DNA of 64,000 nt from Acidobacteriota bacterium (GTDB lineage Bacteria; Acidobacteriota; Vicinamibacteria; Vicinamibacterales; UBA2999): contig JAGNJW010000008.1 in NCBI GenBank assembly GCA_018000455.1, forward strand, positions 88,294-152,293, given 5' to 3'. Both the position numbers and the translations under genes were made by a program. Positions 50,002 to 58,780 of this stretch are shown piece after piece; position 1 is the first letter of the stretch; each line of letters begins with the position of its first letter. The notes under the pieces are model-generated. The model saw only the letters and a program-made list of their open reading frames with translations. It did no database searches and was not told where the DNA came from.

Positions 50002-51523
50002 GATCGTTGCCGGCGGCGGCCGGCGCCAACTCGTCTGATGGCGAATCGGTCGGCACGGTCTCGGGCGCCGACTCCGGCGCCGATTCAGCCGCCGCATCAC
50101 TGTTGTCTCGTGCGAGGAACAGGCGGGCCACGCCGTGCGGCGAGCGCGGCGTCGTGTCGACCTCGCCTACGATGCCCAGTTCGTCGCCAGTGGCGGCGCC
50201 CAGATCGCGGAAGCGCCGCGCTGTCACCAGCACGCGCCCTTCGTAGGTGGCGACGGTTTCATTGAACGCGCGCACCGTGCCGTCGAGCCGCCCGCGCAGC
50301 GTCTCCATGCGATCGGTCAGGTGCCGCACGCGGTCGTAGAGCTCCTTGCCGAGCCGGCTCACCTGTTCGGCGTTGCGCGTCAGGCGCTCCTGACGCCACC
50401 CGTGGGCGACCGCGCGCAAGAGCGCGATGAGCGTGAGCGGGCTGGCCGGAAAGACCTGCGTCCCGACGCCGAACTCGATGAGGTGCGCGTCCTGCTGCAG
50501 CGCGGCCTGGAACACCGCCTCGCCCGGCAGGAACATCACGACGAACTCCGGCGACGGTTGGAACTGCTCCCAGTAGCCCTTGGCGCCGAGCTTGGTCATG
50601 TGGTCGCGCACCTGGCGCGAGTGGTCGGCGAGCTTCTGCTCCCGCGTCTGCTCGTCGGCGGCTTCCTGCGCGTCGAGATAGGCCTCGAGCGGCGCCTTGG
50701 CGTCGATGACCACCGTGCGTCCGCCCGGCAGCCGCACCAGCAGATCCGGCCGGATGCGCCCGTTTTCGGTGGTGTGGCTGGTCTGCTCGTCGAAGTCGCA
50801 GTACTCGAGCATGCCGGCCATCTCGACCACCCGGCGCAACTGCATCTCGCCCCAGCGGCCGCGCACGGTCGGCGTGCGCAGCGCCCGCACGAGGTTGGTG
50901 GTTTCCGTGCGCAGCTGTGTCTGGCTGCGCCCGATGGCTTCCAGCAGCGCCGAGATCTCGGCGCCGGTCTCGACGCGGTTCTTCTCGACCTCGCCCAGCT
51001 TGCGGTCGACCTGCTGCAGCACGTCGCGGATCGGCGACACCAGTTCGTCGAACGCCTGTTGCTTCTTCGACATCTCGGTCACGGCGCTCTTTTCGACGAC
51101 CGAGAGGCGCTCGTGCGCGAGCTTCAGGAACTCGTCGTTGCTCGACTTGAGAGCGGCGCCGGCGAGCGTTTGGAAGCTGTTGCGCAACTGATCCTGCGCC
51201 TGCGATAACAGCTCGAGCTGTTGTGGAACGATCTCGCGCTGGTGGACGAGCTCGGTGCCGACGCGCGCCAGCTCTTCGCGCAGCGATGATCCCTCGCTGC
51301 GCGCGCGATCGAGGTCGTCGCGCGAGCGCACCAGCTCGTGCTGCACTTCGCCGAGCCGCCTGGTCGTCTGGTGGAACAGCGCCTGGGCGGCGCCGATGGT
51401 GGCCTGATGCGTCGAGATCGATTCGGTGAGATCCCGCCGGAACTGCCCGCGCGCCACGACCCAAGCCGCCAGCGCGCCCGAAGCCAGGCCCGTCACGAGC
51501 GACAACAGCACAACCGTATCCAT
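49997..51523 (-). CDS. rmuC: DNA recombination protein RmuC
   Basis: A 508-residue RmuC family protein, a membrane-anchored predicted nuclease-like factor that limits inversion recombination in E. coli. Residues 1-21 form a membrane anchor (MDTVVLLSLVTGLASGALAAW), ~30-200 are a long coiled coil, and the conserved domain contains RGRWGEMQLRRVVEMAGM and RPDLLVRLPGGRTVVIDAKAPLEAY (PD-(D/E)xK-like core) and ends in another coiled region. The C-terminal ~40 residues are acidic and low-complexity. Starts further upstream (ATG 51541 or 51571) are possible. Confidence 0.95.
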   Translation of the reverse strand: MDTVVLLSLVTGLASGALAAWVVARGQFRRDLTESISTHQATIGAAQALFHQTTRRLGEVQHELVRSRDDLDRARSEGSSLREELARVGTELVHQREIVPQQLELLSQAQDQLRNSFQTLAGAALKSSNDEFLKLAHERLSVVEKSAVTEMSKKQQAFDELVSPIRDVLQQVDRKLGEVEKNRVETGAEISALLEAIGRSQTQLRTETTNLVRALRTPTVRGRWGEMQLRRVVEMAGMLEYCDFDEQTSHTTENGRIRPDLLVRLPGGRTVVIDAKAPLEAYLDAQEAADEQTREQKLADHSRQVRDHMTKLGAKGYWEQFQPSPEFVVMFLPGEAVFQAALQQDAHLIEFGVGTQVFPASPLTLIALLRAVAHGWRQERLTRNAEQVSRLGKELYDRVRHLTDRMETLRGRLDGTVRAFNETVATYEGRVLVTARRFRDLGAATGDELGIVGEVDTTPRSPHGVARLFLARDNSDAAAESAPESAPETVPTDSPSDELAPAAAGNDR

Positions 51524-51810
51524 CGTTGCAGAACCGCCCATCCGGGGGAGTGCCTGAACCGCGCCGAACACGGCAGAACCGTGCGGTACAGCGCAGTGTA
51601 GCAGGGCTTCGCGGCCACGAATTCGGATTCTGCCAGGACCAGATCACGAAATCGGTCAGGCACTGCCCCATCCCGTCGCCGGGGCGACGCGCCTCGGTCG
51701 CCAGACCGGCCGCGCGGCAACACGTTCTGGCCCGTGCCTGCGTGGGGCTGCGCGGCGGCTCCGGCGGCCCGACAGTGGTGCGGATTTTGTAATTCGTTGA
51801 CCGGATCCCC

Positions 51811-53664
51811 ATGACCGACTCGACCCCAGTCTTTGCTGACGGCTTCGGACGGCGTCTCGTGCGCCTCGAGTCGGCCGAGGCGGCGCCCACCGAGCACCTG
51901 CTGATCAGCCCTGCCTTGGCCACCCATCCAGGCTTCGCAGCCGCCCTCGGCGACCGGGTCGCCAAGCTGCACGGACGCCGTCTTACAGCCTATGCCCGCG
52001 TCCAGAGGATCGACGGTGACGGTCCAGGTGGCCTCAGTCTCGTCAGCGACTACGTGAAGGGGTGGCGCCTGGCGGATCTGCTCGACGTGGCCGAGTCGGA
52101 GAACCTCACGCTCGACATCGGCGTGGTCATGCTGCTGCTGCGGCAGCTGCTGCCCAGCGCGGCACTCCTCTCCACGCAGATCCGCGACGCCTCCAGCGGC
52201 GCGCTCGGGCCGGAGCACCTGCTGCTCACGCCGCAGGGCCGGCTGGTGCTGACCGACTACGTCTTCGGGCCGGCCGTCGACGCCCTCGGGTGGGATGCCG
52301 CGCAGCTCTGGCACCAACTCCGCATCGCCACGCCGGCCGGAGCGCAGGGCAAGGCCGTCTCGCAACGGGGCGATGTCGTGCAGGTGGGTGTCACGGTGCT
52401 CTCACTCGTTGCCGGCCGCCGTTTGCGCGACGACGAGTTCCCCGAGCGGCTCGAAGGGCTCGTGACGAGCGCCCGCCAGAAGACGCCGGCGGTGATCGAT
52501 GCGCCGCTGTCGCCGGGCCTGCGGGACTGGCTGTTGCGCGCCTTGCAGCTGGCGCCGAAGAGCTTCGAGAAACTGTTCGACGCGCAGATGGCCCTCGAGC
52601 GGCTGCTGGCGACCGACGGCGCGCTGCTGGCGCAGCCGGCCGAACTGGACCAGGCCGTGTCGCGGTTCGAGCGCTTCATGCCGGCCTTCGAAGCGCCGGC
52701 GCCGCCGCCCGAGCCGCTGCTGCTCGAAGCGCCGCCCCCCGACCTCGTGCCGCCGGCCGTGGCCTTCGACCGCCCCGCAGTGGCCGAGCCTGTCATTTCG
52801 GCGCTGCCGCCCGATTCGGTTGAGGCGCCCGCCCCCACGCGCAAGTCCGGCGTTCGCAAGAGGAAGGTCGAGGATCCGCCCCAGCCGGCGGCGTCGGTCG
52901 AGCCCGTGGAGCAGCCCGTTCATGCGGCTGTCTATCCGCCAGCCGCCGCTGGGATTTCCCCCGGTGAGACGGCGCGGCCCGCGGTGGGCCAAGCTGCCGA
53001 CCCGGTACCGGAGCCGGCGTCGGAATCGGCCGCGCCGGTCGTGCCATTCCCGGCGCCCGCCGCGAAGTGGACCGCTGCCCCGGTGGTCGAGGTCACCCCC
53101 GAGCTACTGCCCGAGCCGGTGTTCGTCGAGGCCGAGACGCCTTGGTGGCGGTCGGCGCGCCTGGTGGCCGCGCTGGCGGCCGTCGCCGTGGCGCAAACGG
53201 CGTTCATCGGGTGGATGCTGACGCGCCCCTCCGAGAACCTCGGCGCCGATGGTGAACTCGTGGTGCAGTCGCGGCCCGAGGGCGCCACCGTCGTGGTCGA
53301 CGATCGTGAGCAGGGCGTCACGCCGCTGACCCTGCGAGTGAGGCCCGGCACCCACGTGCTGCAGGTGCGCGCCGGCACCGCCGAGCCGCGCGTGATTCCT
53401 CTGCAGATTCGGCCCGGCGTGCAGACGGCGCAGTACGTCGAGCTGCAGGGCGTGGCCACGACGGGCGTGCTCGAGGTGCGCAGCGAGCCCTCGAAGGCCC
53501 GTGTCACCATCGATGGCCGCGAGCGCGGCTCGACGCCGCTCACGCTGCGCGACGTGGCTCCGGGCGACTATCAGGTCGTCCTGGAGCGTGCGGGTTGGAA
53601 GTCCACCCAGGTGGTGCGGGTCGAGCCGGGCGGGACGGCCCAGCTGGTGGTGCCGATCCGGTGA
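51811..53664 (+). CDS. Pseudokinase-PEGA membrane protein
   Basis: A 617-residue single-pass protein. Residues ~60-280 look like a degenerate protein-kinase fold: LVSDYVKGWRLADLL resembles the hinge, GPEHLLLTPQGRLVLTDYVFG aligns with the catalytic loop/DFG region but lacks the HRD aspartate and reads DYV instead of DFG, and GDVVQVGVTVLSLVAGRRL resembles the helix-F segment. A Pro/Ala/Glu-rich linker follows (~290-445), then a membrane helix (~450-470) and two PEGA domains (ELVVQSRPEGATVVVDDREQ; VLEVRSEPSKARVTIDGRER). Catalysis is unlikely; it may sense or scaffold across the membrane. A TGTAAT hexamer at 51788-51793 lies 17 bases before the ATG. Confidence 0.8.
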   Translation: MTDSTPVFADGFGRRLVRLESAEAAPTEHLLISPALATHPGFAAALGDRVAKLHGRRLTAYARVQRIDGDGPGGLSLVSDYVKGWRLADLLDVAESENLTLDIGVVMLLLRQLLPSAALLSTQIRDASSGALGPEHLLLTPQGRLVLTDYVFGPAVDALGWDAAQLWHQLRIATPAGAQGKAVSQRGDVVQVGVTVLSLVAGRRLRDDEFPERLEGLVTSARQKTPAVIDAPLSPGLRDWLLRALQLAPKSFEKLFDAQMALERLLATDGALLAQPAELDQAVSRFERFMPAFEAPAPPPEPLLLEAPPPDLVPPAVAFDRPAVAEPVISALPPDSVEAPAPTRKSGVRKRKVEDPPQPAASVEPVEQPVHAAVYPPAAAGISPGETARPAVGQAADPVPEPASESAAPVVPFPAPAAKWTAAPVVEVTPELLPEPVFVEAETPWWRSARLVAALAAVAVAQTAFIGWMLTRPSENLGADGELVVQSRPEGATVVVDDREQGVTPLTLRVRPGTHVLQVRAGTAEPRVIPLQIRPGVQTAQYVELQGVATTGVLEVRSEPSKARVTIDGRERGSTPLTLRDVAPGDYQVVLERAGWKSTQVVRVEPGGTAQLVVPIR

Positions 53665-53731
53665 AATTGCGTGTAGAGGTGTGGCGGAGCAGTGGGCTAC
53701 AATTCCAAAACTTTCAAGGAGAGTGCCCTGC

Positions 53732-54277
53732 ATGCTTCGCCACGCGCTCGTCGCGCTTCTGATGGTCGGCCTCGCGGTCCCCGCGTTCGCGCAGGGGAAG
53801 GCGCTCGCCGAGGCCTTGGCGCGCATGCATGCGGGCGTCGTGCGTAACGTCGTCGAGGCGGCCGAGAAGATGCCCGAGGCCGACTTCGCCTTCCAGCCGG
53901 CGAAGGACGTGCGCACGTTCGGCGGTTTCGTGGGCCATGTCGCCAACGCCGAGTTCAACTACTGCTCGCGCGCCAAGGGCGAGGGCAATCCCAACAAGGA
54001 AGATTTCGAAAAGGCGACGGGCAAAGCGGTCCTCGTCGCCGGCATCAAGGCAGCGGCGGCCTATTGCGACGGTGTCTACAAGGGGATGGCCGACGGCGCG
54101 CTCGGCGAGATGGTCGCCATGGGCCAGAGTCAGCAGCCGCGCGGTCAGATTCTCGTGCAGAACATCAGCCACACCAACGAGCACTACGGAAATCTGGTGA
54201 CCTACATGCGGCTGAAGGGTCTCGTGCCGCCGTCCACCGAGCGTGCCACCACCCCGACCCGGCCCGGCGGGCGCTGA
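53732..54277 (+). CDS. Secreted DinB-like protein
   Basis: A 181-residue protein with a signal peptide at 1-21 (ends AFAQ) and then a four-helix bundle of the DinB type: MHAGVVRNVVEAAEKMPEADF, VRTFGGFVGHVANAEFNYC and QNISHTNEHYGNLVTYMR. The three helices each supply a conserved His (VGHVANAE, SHTNEHYG), the metal-site pattern of DinB/YfiT proteins. Most DinB proteins are cytoplasmic, so the signal peptide is notable. A TACAAT hexamer (53698-53703) and AAGGAGAG lie upstream of the ATG. The M23 gene follows after 16 bases. Confidence 0.85.
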   Translation: MLRHALVALLMVGLAVPAFAQGKALAEALARMHAGVVRNVVEAAEKMPEADFAFQPAKDVRTFGGFVGHVANAEFNYCSRAKGEGNPNKEDFEKATGKAVLVAGIKAAAAYCDGVYKGMADGALGEMVAMGQSQQPRGQILVQNISHTNEHYGNLVTYMRLKGLVPPSTERATTPTRPGGR

Positions 54278-54293
54278 CGCGGCTCACAGCACG

Positions 54294-55577
54294 ATGACGT
54301 CTCGCACCCAGATCCTCGTCGGACTCACAAGCCTGGCCCTAAGCGCCGGCCTCGCCGTCGTGCGCGACCGGCTGCCCGAACACACCGGCAACGTCATCAC
54401 CGACGCGCCGCGGCGCATCGCCGACATCCTGCTGCCGCGCGACTCCGACATCATCTCGTCGGTGGTGCCGAATGGCACGACGGTGGCGGGCATGCTAGGC
54501 AAGCATCTGTTGCCAGAATCCGAGCTCTTGGCGCTGGTCGAGGCGGTGACGTCGAGCTTCGACGCCCGCAAGCTGCGGGCCGGCAACATCTACACTATCG
54601 ACCGCCTGTTCGACGGGCGCATCCGCTCGTTCGAGTACGAGATCGATCCCACGCGGGCGCTGCGCGCCTCGCGCCGCGACGGCGATATCGCGCTCTTCGA
54701 AGCCGAGGTCGTCGAACTGCCCCGCACGATCACCACGGTGGTCGTCGAAGGCAGCATCGACCGCGACGCGCCGTCGATCAGCGAGTCGCTCGAACGCGCC
54801 GGCGAACGCCTCGAACTGGCGCTGGCGATGGCCGACATCTTCAGCGGTGAGATCGACTTCAACAGCGGCATGCAGCCCGGAGATGCCTACCGGCTGGTGG
54901 TCGAGAAGTCGGTGCGCGACGACGGAACGTTCGTGGGCTACGGCCCGGTGCAGGCGGCGGAGTTCGTCAACGACGGCCGCCCGCTGGTCGCCATGCGCTT
55001 CACACTGCCCGACGGCAAGACCGGCTACTTCGACACCGAAGGCCGCTCGCTCAAGCGCTTCTTCCTCAAGTCGCCGCTCAAGTTCGAGCCGCGTATCACC
55101 TCGCGCTTCTCGCGCTCGCGCATGCACCCGGTGCTCAAGTACGCCCGCGCACACAACGGCGTCGACTACGCGGCGCCGTTCGGCGCACCCGTCGTCAGCG
55201 TGTCGAGCGGCGTCGTGACGCTGGCCGGGTGGACGAGCGGCGGCGGCCGCACGGTGCGCATCAAGCACACCAGCGGCTACGAGAGCGAGTACCTCCACAT
55301 GTCGGCCATTGCCCCGGGCATCAGCCCCGGCGCGCGCGTCGGTCAGGGCGACGTCGTCGGCAACGTCGGCAAGACGGGTCTCGCCACCGGCGTGCACCTG
55401 CACTATGGCCTGCGCAGGAACGGCCGCTACGTGAACCCGATCACGGAGCATCAGAACCTGCCGCCGGGCGAACCGGTGCCGACCTTGCTCAAAGCGGCCT
55501 TCGAGGCCGAGCGCGACAAGCTGTTCGCGTCGATGCGCCAGCCGGCGCCGACGCGTCTCGCCGACGACCAACAGTAG
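54294..55577 (+). CDS. M23 family peptidoglycan endopeptidase
   Basis: A 427-residue envelope metallopeptidase. Residues ~1-24 form a signal or membrane anchor. The middle (~45-290) has the OapA/Csd3-like layout (ISSVVPNGTTVAGMLGKHL... MADIFSGEIDFNSGMQPGDAYRLVVEK). The LytM-type peptidase domain follows: HNGVDYAAPFGAPV supplies zinc His and Asp, and GVHLHYGL supplies the HxH pair. It cleaves peptide cross-links in peptidoglycan. It is cotranscribed with the DinB-like gene, judging by the 16-bp gap. ATG 54294 was chosen for the hydrophobic N-terminus. Confidence 0.92.
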   Translation: MTSRTQILVGLTSLALSAGLAVVRDRLPEHTGNVITDAPRRIADILLPRDSDIISSVVPNGTTVAGMLGKHLLPESELLALVEAVTSSFDARKLRAGNIYTIDRLFDGRIRSFEYEIDPTRALRASRRDGDIALFEAEVVELPRTITTVVVEGSIDRDAPSISESLERAGERLELALAMADIFSGEIDFNSGMQPGDAYRLVVEKSVRDDGTFVGYGPVQAAEFVNDGRPLVAMRFTLPDGKTGYFDTEGRSLKRFFLKSPLKFEPRITSRFSRSRMHPVLKYARAHNGVDYAAPFGAPVVSVSSGVVTLAGWTSGGGRTVRIKHTSGYESEYLHMSAIAPGISPGARVGQGDVVGNVGKTGLATGVHLHYGLRRNGRYVNPITEHQNLPPGEPVPTLLKAAFEAERDKLFASMRQPAPTRLADDQQ

Positions 55578-55600
55578 CCCGGCTGCCCGGAGGTCCGGCG

Positions 55601-56446
55601 ATGCCCGTTCCGACCGACGCCCGGATTCGCGCCTTCCACGCCCTGCACGCATCGGGCTGCTTCGTGATGCCCAATCCCTGGGATCTTGGCAGCGCCCGTG
55701 TGCTGGCCGCCCTTGGCTTCCCGGCGCTCGCCACGACCAGCGCCGGCGCCGCCTGGTCGCTCGGCCGGCGCGACAACGGCATGCCGCTGTCCGCCGTGCT
55801 CGAGCATCTCTCGACGATAGCGGCGGCGGTGGACGTGCCCGTGAACGCCGATTTCGAGGGCGGTTTTGCCGTCGATCCAGACGGCGTGGCTGCCAACGTC
55901 GGCCGCGCCGCCGTCACCGGCATCGCCGGTCTCTCGATCGAGGATTCCACCGGCGACCCGGCGTCGCCGCTGTTCGACCGTGACCTGGCCGTCGAGCGCG
56001 TCAGGGCCGCCCGCCGCGCCATCGACGTGAGCGGCACCGGCGTCGTGCTCACGGCGCGCACCGAAGGCTTCATCGTCGGCCGGCCCGATCTGGCCGAGAC
56101 GGTGGCCCGGCTGGCCGCCTTCGCTGATGCCGGCGCCGACTGCCTCTACGCGCCCGGCCTGCGCACCGACTTCGAGATCGTCGCCGTGGTGGCCGCCGTG
56201 GCGCCGCGGCCGGTGAACCTGCTCGTCGGCGGCGACTTCATCACCGTGGCGGGAGCGGCCGCCCACGGCGTGCGGCGGATCAGCGTCGGGGGTGCGCTGG
56301 CGCGTGCCGCCTGGGCCGGCGCGCTGGCGGCGGCACGCGAGATTGCCGAGCACGGTACCTTCACCGCGCTCTCGGCGGCGACGCCCTTCTCGGAGCTGAA
56401 CGGGTTCTTTCCGCCGCGCCCGCCCGCATCAACGGATCACGGATGA
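55601..56446 (+). CDS. Isocitrate lyase/PEP mutase family enzyme
   Basis: A 281-residue TIM-barrel enzyme of the ICL/PEP-mutase superfamily (oxaloacetate decarboxylase, methylisocitrate lyase, phosphonopyruvate-related). Landmarks: MPNPWDLGSARVLAALGFPALATTSAG, metal-binding NADFEGGF, AGLSIEDSTG and VVLTARTEGF. The catalytic Cys motif of true isocitrate lyase (KKCGH) is absent, so a C-C lyase or decarboxylase for small oxo acids is more likely. Cytoplasmic. It lies 23 bp after the M23 gene, so read-through is possible. Its stop overlaps the next short frame (ATGA). Confidence 0.85.
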   Translation: MPVPTDARIRAFHALHASGCFVMPNPWDLGSARVLAALGFPALATTSAGAAWSLGRRDNGMPLSAVLEHLSTIAAAVDVPVNADFEGGFAVDPDGVAANVGRAAVTGIAGLSIEDSTGDPASPLFDRDLAVERVRAARRAIDVSGTGVVLTARTEGFIVGRPDLAETVARLAAFADAGADCLYAPGLRTDFEIVAVVAAVAPRPVNLLVGGDFITVAGAAAHGVRRISVGGALARAAWAGALAAAREIAEHGTFTALSAATPFSELNGFFPPRPPASTDHG

Positions 56447-56718
56447 CCCGCTGGCCGCGCGTTGGCGCCACGACCGGGGGCCCGACGGCCGCGTCGCCCG
56501 CGTGTTCCAGAACCGGAGCCTTGATCATGTTCGCGGACGACTTCCTGACGGCCTGTGACCTGACGCCGCTGGCCTACGCGCAGCTCGGCACGCTGCCGCA
56601 GATGCACCGCGACCCTGTCGAGTTCGATTCGGCTGTGCAGGCGCTCCTGGCTGCGGCTCGTCGGGCCGTGCCGGCCATAGCCAACGTGCCGGATTTCTAC
56701 CTGACCCAAGACGCATGA
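56443..56718 (+). CDS. Small hypothetical protein coupled to the PEP-mutase-like gene
   Basis: A 91-residue frame whose ATG overlaps the preceding stop by 4 bases (ATGA). The first ~28 residues are low-complexity; from ATG 56527 the peptide MFADDFLTACDLTPLAYAQL and FDSAVQALLAAARRAVPAIAN looks like ordinary helical protein. No family recognised. It converges with the M55 peptidase gene. It may be a real small protein starting at either ATG. Confidence 0.4.
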   Translation: MTRWPRVGATTGGPTAASPACSRTGALIMFADDFLTACDLTPLAYAQLGTLPQMHRDPVEFDSAVQALLAAARRAVPAIANVPDFYLTQDA

Positions 56719-56739
56719 GGGCCGACGCCGTGCGCCCGC

Positions 56740-57639
56740 CTACGGTGACAGGTCGGGGCGGTACTCGCCGATGAACTCCATCACCGAGGCGGCCTCGGCC
56801 ATGTCTTTGGCCCGGAAGCGTATGGAGTGCGCGCTGGAGCGTTCGAACATCGGCAGGTAGGCGAGCACCTCCGCCGGCAGGTAGTGCTTGAAGGTCACGT
56901 CCACGACGATTGGGCCCTGTGGCTTGTAGGGCGAAAGCGTTGCGCGCCGCGCCAGGCCAGCCTTCACTGCCGGGCCGATCATCGCCTGCACCGCTTGGGG
57001 AGTGAGCGTGAGAGCGGAGTGAAATCCGAGTGTCTTTTTCGTCTCCACACCCTCGATGTTGCCGACAATCTTCCGGATCTCGGCGACGGCGGCGTCGTCG
57101 CCTGATGCCATCACGACCGGCACGTTGAAGTGACCGGCGATGGCGGCGTTCCACGCGCCCTCTGACATCTCGACGCCGTTCAGCGTGACCTTGGTGAGGG
57201 TCGCGCTCGAGAACGTGTGCGCCCGGACACCCGAGGGGTTGGTGGTCGAGGCGTGATAGCCGATGAAGACAGCGGCGTCGAACGTCTGGTCGATGCCGGC
57301 CATCATCTGGAGCTTGCGCGGCCACGAGCGGACGATCTTCACGTCGGCCGGGAACTGCTCGACAAGCAGGTTCTCGCCGTTGCCATGAGCATCGGCGACG
57401 ACGATCTCGGTGGCGCCGGCCTCTTTCGCGGCCGTCACGGCCGCCAGCGCCTCCTTCGTCATGAATTCGCGGAAGCGCCCGTACTCGAAGCCCTGGGGGC
57501 CGATCTGGTCGCCGGTGACGACCCCGGCGATGCCTTCCATGTCGACCGAGATGTGAACCTTGAGGCCGCGCGGCTGTGTGTGCGCCGGCAGCGTGGTGAG
57601 ACCGACGAGCGCGACGAGGACGAAGAGCAGACGGCGCAT
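56740..57639 (-). CDS. Secreted M55 family D-aminopeptidase (DppA-like)
   Basis: A 299-residue metallopeptidase of family M55, which in Bacillus (DppA) releases N-terminal D-amino acids from peptides such as cell-wall fragments. Signal peptide 1-~22. Family motifs: the metal-binding start ISVDMEGIAGVV, DAHGNGENLL, GYHASTTNPSGVRAHTFSS (His ligand) and VVMASGDDAAVAE. Export fits turnover of peptidoglycan peptides, and an M23 endopeptidase is encoded 1.2 kb away on the other strand. The start was set at the signal peptide; 87 bp separate it from the divergent phosphoesterase gene. Confidence 0.9.
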   Translation of the reverse strand: MRRLLFVLVALVGLTTLPAHTQPRGLKVHISVDMEGIAGVVTGDQIGPQGFEYGRFREFMTKEALAAVTAAKEAGATEIVVADAHGNGENLLVEQFPADVKIVRSWPRKLQMMAGIDQTFDAAVFIGYHASTTNPSGVRAHTFSSATLTKVTLNGVEMSEGAWNAAIAGHFNVPVVMASGDDAAVAEIRKIVGNIEGVETKKTLGFHSALTLTPQAVQAMIGPAVKAGLARRATLSPYKPQGPIVVDVTFKHYLPAEVLAYLPMFERSSAHSIRFRAKDMAEAASVMEFIGEYRPDLSP

Positions 57640-57726
57640 GGGACACGACCTCCCGAAACGGGCCACGACCAGTCGTGGCGGGACGGCCGTCACGATATCA
57701 CCGGGCCGCGATAGCATGACGGCGGC

Positions 57727-58476
57727 ATGGCCACGACCGCGATCGGCGACATCCACGGTCAGCTCAAGCCGCTCGGCGACCTGCTCGAGCGCGTCCGGCC
57801 CAACGTCAGCGCCGGCGACACGGTAGTGTTCCTCGGCGACTACATCGACCGCGGCCCCGACTCAAAGGCCTGCGTGGACGCCGTGCTCGAGTTCATCGCC
57901 ACCGTCCCCGCCGCCGTCGTGTGTCTGCGCGGCAACCACGAGGACTGGATGCTGCGCGCGATGGCCGACTACACGCACCACTCGTGGCTGCTCGGGATGG
58001 ACGGTCTGACCACCATCCGCAGCTACTCCGCGGCGGCGGCGGTGGCAATTCACGCGGCAGCGAAAGAGGCGCGAGGTGGCGCCTACGAACCCGGGTGCCG
58101 GCTGCCGTACGAGCTGTTCTTCGACACTCTGCCGGCGGCACACCGCCGCTTCTTCGAGTCGTTGCGCCTGGTACACGAGACCCCCGAATGCATCTGCGCC
58201 CATGGCGGCGTGGACCCGGCCGTGGAGGGGTTGAGCGGCCAAGATCGCGCGTTCGTGTGGGGCGTGAGCCGGTTTCCTGAGGCGTATGCCGGATCGCGTC
58301 CGGTCGTCTACGGGCATCACAACAACGCTGACATCGACGACGACGACTGGCCGCACCCGCGCGTCGAGGGTGCCACCTACGGACTCGATACGATCGCGCA
58401 TGGGGTGTTGACCGCTATACGATTGCCCGGCCCTCACGTGCTGCAGAGCGCCCGCTACCAGCGGCGCAGGGGTTGA
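57727..58476 (+). CDS. PPP-type metallophosphoesterase (serine/threonine phosphatase or Ap4A hydrolase-like)
   Basis: A 249-residue cytoplasmic metallophosphoesterase. The PPP signature is complete: GDIHG (residues ~7-11), GDYIDRG and RGNHE, followed by VHETPECICAHGG and a late VVYGHHN that supply His ligands. Related proteins are bacterial Ser/Thr phosphatases and symmetrical diadenosine tetraphosphatases; sequence alone does not separate them. A TAGCAT hexamer at 57712-57717 ends 9 bases before the ATG. A GC-rich hairpin (58477-58493) directly follows the stop codon. Confidence 0.9.
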   Translation: MATTAIGDIHGQLKPLGDLLERVRPNVSAGDTVVFLGDYIDRGPDSKACVDAVLEFIATVPAAVVCLRGNHEDWMLRAMADYTHHSWLLGMDGLTTIRSYSAAAAVAIHAAAKEARGGAYEPGCRLPYELFFDTLPAAHRRFFESLRLVHETPECICAHGGVDPAVEGLSGQDRAFVWGVSRFPEAYAGSRPVVYGHHNNADIDDDDWPHPRVEGATYGLDTIAHGVLTAIRLPGPHVLQSARYQRRRG

Positions 58477-58543
58477 GGCGGGCTCCACCCGCCGCCCGAC
58501 CTGCCATAGGAGACGAAAACGGCCACGCGCAGCCGCGAGCGTG

Positions 58544-58780
58544 TCAGGCCTTGCGGCTCTGGAGGATCGCGCGAATCAGTTCTTCGGGCACGTCGTCGGG
58601 CACCCGGGTCGACTCCGCACAGGCGGTCTTGCCGGCCATCACCGTCATCTTGTACTGCGCCAGATACCGTTGGCAGGGTGGGCACCGCGACATGTGGAGC
58701 TCGAACGACGTCTGTTCATCGGGCGGCAGTTCGCCGTCGAGATACCGCAGGATGTACTCGAAGCACTCTCGGCAGTTCAT
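58544..58780 (-). CDS. Small zinc-finger anti-sigma factor
   Basis: A 78-residue soluble protein: MNCRECFEYILRYLDGEL, then the HX3CX2C zinc motif with His29, Cys33 and Cys36, and a C-terminal helix DVPEELIRAILQSRKA. It has no membrane helix, unlike the larger zinc-finger protein at 16891. The ATG at 58780 overlaps the stop of the sigma gene by 4 bases (ATGA), so the pair is made in a coupled manner. It probably binds and inhibits that sigma factor. Confidence 0.88.
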   Translation of the reverse strand: MNCRECFEYILRYLDGELPPDEQTSFELHMSRCPPCQRYLAQYKMTVMAGKTACAESTRVPDDVPEELIRAILQSRKA

